27,089 nt of DNA from an uncultured Clostridia bacterium (GTDB taxonomy: Bacteria; Bacillota; Clostridia; Christensenellales; Borkfalkiaceae), in contig CAKQMB010000021.1 of NCBI GenBank assembly GCA_934254825.1, positions 1 to 27,089 on the forward strand, written 5' to 3'. Shown in pieces: positions 1 through 5,764 of this stretch; the first letter of the stretch is position 1, and each line of letters starts with the position of its first letter. Under the pieces are notes generated by a model, which worked only from the letters and a program-made list of their open reading frames with translations, did no database searches and was not told the origin of the DNA. The position numbers and the translations under genes were made by a program.

Positions 1-145
1 TTAAAGTTATTTTAAACTCGTTACTAATCTCTCTTGATTATTAACATTCTATGCAGTTGTCAATCTTCAACTCTCCGCATTCTACGGAACCGCTCCGCCG
101 AGCAAACCGTTCGGCAAGAAACACAACGTGCTTCTCAATGTGAGC
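1..145 (-). other. Structured leader transcript, possibly rRNA operon leader
   Basis: This is the stretch transcribed from the 152-180 promoter toward the window edge. It has no ORF of note. It contains short inverted repeats such as GCCGA/TCGGC and the minus-strand string TTGAAGATTGACAACTGCAT, which resembles the boxA-like TTGAAAACTGCAT strings of Firmicute pre-rRNA. The strong promoter, UP-like A/T tract and absence of coding suggest the leader of an rrn operon, but no 16S sequence is inside the window. It could equally be the leader of another gene. Confidence 0.4.
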
Positions 146-151
146 TTACAT

Positions 152-180
152 ATCATAACATAAGCCATTTTGTATGTCAA
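152..180 (-). promoter_or_regulatory. Strong sigma-A promoter reading off the left edge
   Basis: On the minus strand TTGACA (175-180) and TATGAT (152-157) are separated by 17 bp. The expected start is near 145. Runs of A and T at about 181-225 lie directly upstream and resemble an UP element. The promoter points toward position 1, so its gene lies outside the window. Confidence 0.8.
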
Positions 181-255
181 GCATTTTTTCGAAGTTTTTA
201 AAAAAATTTTTCGAGTTTTTTTGCGGGGCGTTTTCTCCTCATATGCCGAACGGAT

Positions 256-294
256 ATAAAAAGCGGGTTTACGGCAATATACCCGTAAACCCGC
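256..294 (-). terminator. Intrinsic terminator of the phosphohexomutase gene
   Basis: Perfect 12-bp arms GCGGGTTTACGG (263-274) and CCGTAAACCCGC (283-294) enclose an 8-nt loop. On the minus strand the hairpin is followed by TTTTTATATCC. It lies 30 bp after the stop codon of the 325-2055 gene. Confidence 0.85.
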
Positions 295-324
295 CCGACA
301 AACTATTCTTAAATCATTATATAG

Positions 325-2055
325 TTATTCTTGCAGCAATTTCATAAAATCAGCTTTCATTTCTTCTATCTGTTTTTCGGCATGCGCCTTGTCCTTACTC
401 TTGATAGAATAATAAATTTTGAGCTTCGGCTCGGTGCCGCTCGGACGAAGACAAACGAAACCGCCGCTTAAAAGCTCGTAATAAACGCAGTTTACGCCCT
501 TTATATCGAGTTCGGTTTCGCCTTCGTCGGACGTTCTTATGCCCGAAAGGTAATCCCTGACCGCGCAAACCGAATAAATTCCGATATTCGCGACCTTTCT
601 TTCTCTCATTTTTTCGACTGCGGCGTTCATTTCTTTCATCGCGTCGAGACCCGAATACTTCACGCTTTCCGTGCAATCGAGAACGTAGCCGTACTTTTCG
701 TAAATCTCGCAAAGTCTCTGATAAACGCCCTTGCCGATAAATTTGTAATAACACGTCATTTCGGCGAAAAGCATACTCGCGACGACTGCGTCCTTATCTC
801 TCGCGTGAGTTCCGCGCAAATATCCGCAACTTTCTTCGAAGCCGAACAAAAATTCTTTTTCGCCGGTCGCTTCGTACTCCTTGATTTTCTCGCCGATAAA
901 CTTAAATCCGACGGGCGTTTCGACAAGTTCGACGTTGTAATTGTTGCAAATAAGTTTTGCCATACCCGTGGAAACGAAACTTTTCACGACGACGCCGTTC
1001 GAAGGAAGTTTATTCTCCGCTTTAAGTCTTTGCAAAATGTAATCGAGAAGCAGAATACCCGTCTGATTACCCGTTAAGGCTTCGAATTCGCCCTCGTTGT
1101 TTCTTATCGCAACGCCTAAACGGTCGCAATCGGGGTCTGTTCCGAAAACGACGTCGGCTTTAACCTTGTTCGCAAGGTCGATGCCCATCGAAAGAGTTTC
1201 CTTGAATTCGGGGTTGGGAACCTGAACCGTGGAAAAATTCACGTCGGGAACGGCTTGTTCTTCGACGACTACGGGCTTTATGCCGATTTTCTTCAAAATA
1301 GTCATAACGGGAACATAACCGCTGCCGTGAACGGGCGTGTAAACGATTTTTATGCTCTTTCTGACTTTTTTCACTTCTTTTCTCGAAAGAGAAAGCCTTA
1401 CGAGTTCTTCGTAATATCTGTTCTGGAAGCTTTTGCCGATTACGACGAGCATCGGCGGATTATTTTTCGACTTGATCGACTCCACCGAAGTTTCTTTAAC
1501 CGAAAGATAATCGGTGATTTCGGAAATATATTTAACGACCTCGTCGGTATCTTCGGGCGACATCTGCGCGCCGTCCTCGCCGTAAACCTTATAGCCGTTG
1601 TACTCTTTCGGGTTATGGCTCGCGGTTATCATTATACCCGCAAAAGCGTTGAGATTTCTTACCGCGTAAGAAAGCATCGGAACGGGTCTCGGTTCGGGAT
1701 AAATATAAACCTTTATATCATTATATAATAATACTCCCGCCGCGGCTCTCGCGAAAAGCTCCGATTTGTTTCTCGTGTCGTAAGAAATGGCTACGCCCCT
1801 TTGCATTGCGGCTTTACCGTTGGCTTTGATGAACTCGGCAAGTCCTTTCGTCGCGCGCCTTACGGTGTAAACGTTCATTCTGTTGGTTCCGTAACCGATG
1901 ATACCGCGCATGCCCGCCGTTCCGAATTCGAGTTCCGCGCCGAACGCGTCCTTTATCGCTTCCTCGTCGCCGCTTATTTTTTTAAGTTCCGCAACGCCTT
2001 CCGAACAAAGATACTCGCTCGAAATCCAATTTTCGTAATTTACTTTATAATCCAT
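325..2055 (-). CDS. pgcA: Phospho-sugar mutase (alpha-phosphoglucomutase type)
   Basis: This is an alpha-D-phosphohexomutase that interconverts hexose 1- and 6-phosphates, most likely glucose 1-P and glucose 6-P, in the cytoplasm, so it supplies nucleotide-sugar and glycan synthesis. All four signature loops are visible in 576 residues: FGTAGMRG (44-51), the phosphoserine loop TASHNP (144-149, Ser146), the metal loop DPDCDR (307-312), the sugar-binding GFEES (405-409) and the phosphate-binding RPSGTEPK (537-544). The length and the TASHNPKEYNGYKVY context match the Bacillus PgcA/eukaryotic PGM2-like branch rather than the shorter ManB/GlmM forms. The ATG at 2053-2055 has a GGGAG about 11 nt upstream. 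The gene is monocistronic, between its own promoter (2137-2165) and its own terminator. Phosphomannomutase activity cannot be excluded. Confidence 0.93.
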   Translation of the reverse strand: MDYKVNYENWISSEYLCSEGVAELKKISGDEEAIKDAFGAELEFGTAGMRGIIGYGTNRMNVYTVRRATKGLAEFIKANGKAAMQRGVAISYDTRNKSELFARAAAGVLLYNDIKVYIYPEPRPVPMLSYAVRNLNAFAGIMITASHNPKEYNGYKVYGEDGAQMSPEDTDEVVKYISEITDYLSVKETSVESIKSKNNPPMLVVIGKSFQNRYYEELVRLSLSRKEVKKVRKSIKIVYTPVHGSGYVPVMTILKKIGIKPVVVEEQAVPDVNFSTVQVPNPEFKETLSMGIDLANKVKADVVFGTDPDCDRLGVAIRNNEGEFEALTGNQTGILLLDYILQRLKAENKLPSNGVVVKSFVSTGMAKLICNNYNVELVETPVGFKFIGEKIKEYEATGEKEFLFGFEESCGYLRGTHARDKDAVVASMLFAEMTCYYKFIGKGVYQRLCEIYEKYGYVLDCTESVKYSGLDAMKEMNAAVEKMRERKVANIGIYSVCAVRDYLSGIRTSDEGETELDIKGVNCVYYELLSGGFVCLRPSGTEPKLKIYYSIKSKDKAHAEKQIEEMKADFMKLLQE

Positions 2056-2136
2056 ATCTGCTCTGCTCCCGTAGAATGCGCCCGGGTAAAAATTTATCGG
2101 GCGGTTAAACGATTATTTCTTTATCTGAACGTTTTC

Positions 2137-2165
2137 ATTATATAATATTCGGGAATAAATGTCAA
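2137..2165 (-). promoter_or_regulatory. Sigma-A promoter of the phosphohexomutase gene
   Basis: On the minus strand TTGACA (2160-2165), a 17-bp spacer and TATAAT (2137-2142) make a full consensus promoter. The implied leader before the ATG at 2055 is about 75 nt. It contains a short GCCCG/CGGGC inverted repeat near 2081-2102. Confidence 0.85.
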
Positions 2166-2202
2166 AATATAATTCGAAATTTACAAAAAATAATAATTAT
2201 TG

Positions 2203-2231
2203 TTTACTTTTGTCGTTTAAAATGGTAAAAT
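2203..2231 (+). promoter_or_regulatory. Sigma-A promoter of the glycosyltransferase-ung operon
   Basis: TTTACT (2203-2208), a 17-bp spacer and TAAAAT (2226-2231) lie 25 bp before the ATG at 2257. GGGAGGG sits just before that ATG. The promoter is divergent from that of the phosphohexomutase gene. Confidence 0.7.
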
Positions 2232-2256
2232 AAAATCAATAAAATGGGAGGGAAAA

Positions 2257-3252
2257 ATGGAAAAACCGATTATCAGCATCGTTACGCCCGTTTACAACGA
2301 AGAGGAAAGTTTACCCGCTTTTTACGAAAGGGTCGTTCCGATAATGGAAAAAACAGGACTGCCCTTCGAAATAATCGCCGTCGACGACGGAAGCAGAGAC
2401 AGAAGCCTTGAAATAATTTCCGAACACTGCAAAAAAGACCCGCGCCTTAAATGCGTGAGTTTTTCGAGGAATTTCGGTCAGCAAGCCGCATTTTTCTGCG
2501 GGCTTTCGAGCTGCTCGGGAGACGCGGCGATTTTAATAGACGCCGATTTACAGGATCCGCCCGAAATATTCCCCGAAATGATAGCCAAATGGCAGGAAGG
2601 GTACGACGTAGTTCACGGCGTGAGAAGAGTACGCAAAAAGGAGTCGCTTTTCAAAAAAGCTTCTTCCGCGATGTGGATAAACATGACCCGCAAGCTTTCG
2701 GAACTCGATATTCCCAAAAACGTGGGCGAATTCAAACTTTACGGACGAAAAGTCATCGACGCGATAATTTCTCTTCCCGAAAGAAGCAGATCGCTTCGAA
2801 CCGAGGTCGCGTGGGTCGGTTTCAAACAGACTTCCGTCGAGTTCGACAGAGAGGAAAGAAAGGCGGGCGAAACAAAATTCACGCTCAAAAAGATGATACG
2901 TTTCGCCGAGCAAAGCACTATTCCGTACAGTCCGAAAGTTTTGAAACTCTCGGGTAAATTAGGAATTTTCGGCGCGGTTTTGTCCTTAGCGGCGTTCATA
3001 ACGTTTATCGTTCTCGCGGCGATCGGCAAACCTCTTCCCCTCGAAGCCTGGCTTTTCCCGACGATAGGACTCGCCTGTTCGATCCTTCTTATCTCCCGCG
3101 GGATTTCCGATCTTTATCTCGCGTATATGTACGAAGATATCAAGAACAGACCTATTTACATCGCGAACAAAAAAATAAATTTCGACGACAACGACAAGAC
3201 TGACGGCAAGGTCGACGATAAGTCTGACGGCAAGGAGTCGGCAAATGGTTAA
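2257..3252 (+). CDS. Family 2 glycosyltransferase, membrane-anchored (DPM1/GtrB/ArnC type)
   Basis: This is a GT-A glycosyltransferase that probably moves a sugar from a nucleotide donor to a polyprenyl-phosphate carrier at the inner face of the membrane. The N-terminal domain has the ISIVTPVYNEEESL start (7-19), VDDGSRDRS (42-50), RNFGQQAA (71-78) and the metal-binding DADLQDPPE (95-103). Two membrane segments follow at about 233-257 and 265-290, the usual layout of the DPM1/GtrB group. The last 25 residues are hydrophilic and repeat DKTDGK/DKSDGK, encoded by a small tandem DNA repeat. The ribosome binding site GGGAGGG precedes the ATG closely. It shares an operon with ung, whose start overlaps it by 8 bp. 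The sugar transferred cannot be read from the sequence. Confidence 0.88.
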   Translation: MEKPIISIVTPVYNEEESLPAFYERVVPIMEKTGLPFEIIAVDDGSRDRSLEIISEHCKKDPRLKCVSFSRNFGQQAAFFCGLSSCSGDAAILIDADLQDPPEIFPEMIAKWQEGYDVVHGVRRVRKKESLFKKASSAMWINMTRKLSELDIPKNVGEFKLYGRKVIDAIISLPERSRSLRTEVAWVGFKQTSVEFDREERKAGETKFTLKKMIRFAEQSTIPYSPKVLKLSGKLGIFGAVLSLAAFITFIVLAAIGKPLPLEAWLFPTIGLACSILLISRGISDLYLAYMYEDIKNRPIYIANKKINFDDNDKTDGKVDDKSDGKESANG

Positions 3253-3910
3253 TATCGGAAACGACTGGGACGAGGTTTTAAAAGACCTTTTCAAAAGCGA
3301 AAACTACGAAAAGATAAGAGAGTTTTTAAAGAGCGAATATTCTTTGCATACGGTTTATCCGTCGATGTACGACATATTCAACGCATTCAAAATAACGCCC
3401 TATAAGTCGATTAAAGCCGTTATTTTGGGTCAGGATCCATATCACGAACCGGGGCAGGCTCACGGACTTTGCTTCTCCGTTAAAGAGGGAACGAAGCTCC
3501 CGCCGTCGCTTGTGAATATTTACAAAGAACTCGATTCCGACCTCGGAATAACGCCTTCCCGAAGCGGCGATCTCACGGCTTGGGCGAAACAGGGCGTACT
3601 TCTTTTAAACACTACGCTTACGGTGAGAAGAGGCGTTGCGAACTCGCATTCCAAATGCGGCTGGACGGAATTTACCGACGAAGTAATCAGAAAAATATCG
3701 GAAAGAGAAAAACCCGTGGTATTTATTCTCTGGGGCGGCAACGCGAGGGCGAAAAAATCGCTCATAGACCTTTCGAAACATTTCATTATCGAAAGCGCGC
3801 ACCCGAGTCCCTTATCCTGTTACAACGGATTTTTCGGAAGCAAACCGTTTTCGAGAACCAACGAATATTTGAAATCGATAGGCGAAACGCCGATAGACTG
3901 GCGGCTTTAA
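3245..3910 (+). CDS. ung: Uracil-DNA glycosylase (family 1)
   Basis: This enzyme removes uracil from DNA as the first step of base excision repair. Family 1 signatures are complete in 221 residues: the water-activating GQDPYH (62-67, catalytic Asp64), the hydrophobic LLLNT (119-123), and the minor-groove loop HPSPLS (186-191, His186). The length is normal for bacterial Ung. The ATG lies inside the end of the glycosyltransferase gene, with GGAG a few bases upstream, so the two are translationally coupled. No functional link between them is known to me, and the pairing is probably just operon packing. Confidence 0.96.
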   Translation: MVNIGNDWDEVLKDLFKSENYEKIREFLKSEYSLHTVYPSMYDIFNAFKITPYKSIKAVILGQDPYHEPGQAHGLCFSVKEGTKLPPSLVNIYKELDSDLGITPSRSGDLTAWAKQGVLLLNTTLTVRRGVANSHSKCGWTEFTDEVIRKISEREKPVVFILWGGNARAKKSLIDLSKHFIIESAHPSPLSCYNGFFGSKPFSRTNEYLKSIGETPIDWRL

Positions 3911-3940
3911 GTTTGTGATTTGCGCAAATTTGCGGCGATA

Positions 3941-3952
3941 ATCGACTTATAG
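3941..3952 (+). repeat. Dispersed 12-mer ATCGACTTATAG, copy 1
   Basis: The 12-mer ATCGACTTATAG sits in the spacer between ung and the MscS gene and is followed by GCGGGTTTTTATAAT. The same 12-mer, on either strand, recurs at 8310-8321, 11356-11367 and 25585-25596, with a one-mismatch copy at 20343-20354. A perfect 12-bp palindrome CGCAAATTTGCG lies just before it (3923-3934). Confidence 0.75.
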
Positions 3953-4017
3953 GCGGGTTTTTATAATTCATTTAATACAACGCGATTTATTTGAAACTAT
4001 AAGCGGAGGAAACAAAA

Positions 4018-4842
4018 ATGGACTGGGAACAAATATGGCAATCCGTTCAGGGTTGGCTCACCACGACGGGAATTAAAATTCTCATCTCGATAATCCTCAT
4101 TCTGATATCGTTTGCGATAATAAACAAAATCTGTAAATCGATCGCAAGAAAAGAAAGAAAAATCGAAGCGACGGGAAAAGTCGATAAAACGCTTTACAGA
4201 ACGCTTTCATACGTTTTGAAAATCGTTCTGAAAATTCTCGTCGTTATAGCGGTTATCGGCTATCTCGGACTTGACACGAGCGGAATAAGCGCGCTTATCG
4301 CTTCTCTCGGAGTGGGCGTTGGTTTAGCCGTGAACGGCGCGCTCTCGAATTTCGCGGGCGGCGTGCTGCTTCTCATAACGAGACCGTTCAGAGTGGACGA
4401 TTTTATCGAAGCGTGCGGTTATTCGGGTACGGTTGAAGATATTTTCATCTGCAACACGAAAATCATTACGCCCGACAACAAGGTCGTTTATCTCCCCAAC
4501 GGAAAACTTTCGACAAGCGAGATCGTAAACTACTCCGAAAAGGATTTAAGGCGTGTGGATTTCACGTTTTCTATCGCTTATTCGGACGATTTCGAAAAAG
4601 CCAAATCGATAATTCTCGGCGTTGCCGAAAAAGAAGATCTTATTCTGAAAGACCCCGCGGGGCTTGTAAGAATGCAATCTCACGGAGACAGCGCGATTAT
4701 GATTGCGGCGAAGTTCTGGTGCAAAAACGCAGATTACTGGACGGTTTATTTCGATATCACCGAGGGCGTTAAAAAAGCTTTCGACGAAAACGGCATCGAA
4801 ATTCCGTTCAATCAGCTCGACGTTCACGTTAAGAACGATTAA
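4018..4842 (+). CDS. Small-conductance mechanosensitive channel (MscS family)
   Basis: This membrane channel opens on increased tension and releases solutes during hypo-osmotic shock. In 274 residues three membrane segments are visible, at about 19-40, 64-85 and 88-121. The third is glycine- and alanine-rich (SLGVGVGLAVNGALSNFAGG, about 97-115), the pore helix signature of MscS, and runs into TRPFRVDDFIE. The beta domain follows with the typical VEDIFICNTKIITPDNKVVYLPNG (about 139-162). The size matches compact MscS/YkuT-like proteins without extra N-terminal helices. The ATG has GCGGAGG 8-10 nt upstream. It is followed by a bidirectional terminator. Confidence 0.94.
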   Translation: MDWEQIWQSVQGWLTTTGIKILISIILILISFAIINKICKSIARKERKIEATGKVDKTLYRTLSYVLKIVLKILVVIAVIGYLGLDTSGISALIASLGVGVGLAVNGALSNFAGGVLLLITRPFRVDDFIEACGYSGTVEDIFICNTKIITPDNKVVYLPNGKLSTSEIVNYSEKDLRRVDFTFSIAYSDDFEKAKSIILGVAEKEDLILKDPAGLVRMQSHGDSAIMIAAKFWCKNADYWTVYFDITEGVKKAFDENGIEIPFNQLDVHVKND

Positions 4843-4862
4843 GACAACGTTATACGCAAAAA

Positions 4863-4901
4863 AAAATAAGCGACGGAAAAATCATTCCGTCGCTTTTCTT
4901 T
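4863..4901. terminator. Bidirectional intrinsic terminator
   Basis: Arms GCGACGGAA (4870-4878) and TTCCGTCGC (4885-4893) have a 6-nt loop. Plus-strand TTTTCTTTT and minus-strand TTATTTTTTTT tracts flank it. It serves the converging MscS gene and the small lipoprotein gene. Confidence 0.85.
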
Positions 4902-4909
4902 TATTTGAA

Positions 4910-5317
4910 TTATTTTTTAGGTTTTTTCTTGGTAAATATTATCGTCTGATTATAACTCCATAAAATAATATTTCCGTCGCTAAACGAAAAACTTACGCTT
5001 TCGTTTCCGATAAACGCCGAATAAATATATTCGCCCTGTCTGACCCAAATACTTTTTTGTTCTACTGTTTTTCCGTCATACGAAACGGAAAGCGAAAACG
5101 TATTATCTTTGTAAATATTTACAATAATATCATTAGCGACCACGCCGTCTTCAACGTAATTGTCTTCGCGGCTTATGAGTTTGCCGTCGACATAACAATT
5201 TTTGAAATAATAAGTTCCGCTTATTTTAGAGTTGTTTGAGCAGGACGCCGTGAACAAGCACGAAATCATAAGCATACAAATTGCCAACACCGATAAAAAA
5301 GTTTTCTTTCTTGTCAT
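4910..5317 (-). CDS. Putative small secreted lipoprotein, function unknown
   Basis: I do not recognise this 135-residue protein. The N-terminus has MTRKK, a hydrophobic stretch (about 6-24) and a lipobox-like FTASC with Cys26, which predicts a lipid-anchored extracytoplasmic protein; Thr at -3 is not the commonest lipobox residue. The mature part is small and looks beta-rich, with no obvious catalytic motif. The ATG at 5315-5317 has GGAAG upstream. It is transcribed from a full-consensus promoter whose spacer is a palindrome shared with the divergent XRE regulator, so repression by that regulator is likely. Confidence 0.75.
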   Translation of the reverse strand: MTRKKTFLSVLAICMLMISCLFTASCSNNSKISGTYYFKNCYVDGKLISREDNYVEDGVVANDIIVNIYKDNTFSLSVSYDGKTVEQKSIWVRQGEYIYSAFIGNESVSFSFSDGNIILWSYNQTIIFTKKKPKK

Positions 5318-5348
5318 AATTTCATCTTCCGTAATTTTATTTGACTAC

Positions 5349-5377
5349 ATTATATCAGGTCTTTTGACCTATGTCAA
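5349..5377 (-). promoter_or_regulatory. Consensus promoter of the small lipoprotein gene
   Basis: On the minus strand TTGACA (5372-5377), a 17-bp spacer and TATAAT (5349-5354) are both perfect matches to consensus. The 17-bp spacer (5355-5371) contains the palindrome AGGTC-TTTT-GACCT, so a protein bound there would block polymerase. Confidence 0.85.
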
Positions 5378-5391
5378 GACTTTTGACCTGA
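5355..5391. promoter_or_regulatory. Palindromic operator between lipoprotein and XRE genes
   Basis: CTTTTGACCT occurs twice as a direct repeat, at 5361-5370 and 5380-5389, 19 bp apart. The outer ends TCAGGTC (5355-5361) and GACCTGA (5385-5391) form an inverted repeat. AGGTC-N4-GACCT (5357-5370) and GTCAA-N5-TTGAC (5373-5387) are two further dyads. The block covers the lipoprotein promoter and abuts the regulator's -10, as expected for an autoregulated XRE repressor. Binding by the adjacent regulator is inferred. Confidence 0.65.
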
Positions 5392-5398
5392 TTTTTAA

Positions 5399-5404
5399 TA
5401 TAAT
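5399..5404 (+). promoter_or_regulatory. -10 box of the XRE regulator gene
   Basis: A perfect TATAAT ends 6 bases before the ATG at 5411, so transcription should start at or next to the A of the start codon. No good -35 is seen at 16-18 bp; the bases at 5376-5381 read AAGACT. The promoter is therefore probably weak or assisted. Confidence 0.5.
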
Positions 5405-5410
5405 TCTCAT

Positions 5411-5626
5411 ATGAATTCGCAGAACAACGATTACGCGTATATCGATACGATTAAAGATATAATGACGAATAACAAATTAAGTCAGCAAAAATTCGCCGAT
5501 ACGATAGGGGTTAATCAGACCACGGTGAGCCAATGGCTTTTGGGTAAAAAGAAACCGACTTACGACAGTATAAACGCTATCTGTAAAGCTTTCGACGTTA
5601 CGCCTAACGATATTTTCGGTTTATAA
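5411..5626 (+). CDS. XRE-family helix-turn-helix regulator
   Basis: This is a 71-residue Cro/CI-type DNA-binding protein that is almost entirely HTH domain: LSQQKFADTIGVNQTTVSQWLLGKKKPTYDSI (about 24-55) holds helices 2 and 3, and the protein ends at DVTPNDIFGL. There is no ligand or effector domain, so it probably acts as a simple dimeric repressor. No Shine-Dalgarno precedes the ATG, and the -10 box is so close that the mRNA may be leaderless. An internal ATG at codon 18 (5462) would also keep the HTH. The divergent lipoprotein gene across the palindromic operator is the likely target, along with itself. Confidence 0.9.
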   Translation: MNSQNNDYAYIDTIKDIMTNNKLSQQKFADTIGVNQTTVSQWLLGKKKPTYDSINAICKAFDVTPNDIFGL

Positions 5627-5655
5627 GCGAATGTGCAAGAAATTCAAAAATTATA

Positions 5656-5711
5656 ATAAAACAAAAAATGCGCCGCCCGAAATTCAGGCAAAACCGAATT
5701 TCGGGCGGCGC
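5656..5711 (-). terminator. Terminator of the beta-mannosidase gene (repeat-family hairpin)
   Basis: Perfect 16-bp arms GCGCCGCCCGAAATTC (5670-5685) and GAATTTCGGGCGGCGC (5696-5711) have a 10-nt loop AGGCAAAACC. On the minus strand a TTTTTTGTTTT tract follows. A near-identical 42-nt hairpin lies at 8353-8394. Confidence 0.85.
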
Positions 5712-5764
5712 GTGTTATATAAATTATAAATTACTTTAAGTTTACCCGGCGCATACCGCGCGGT

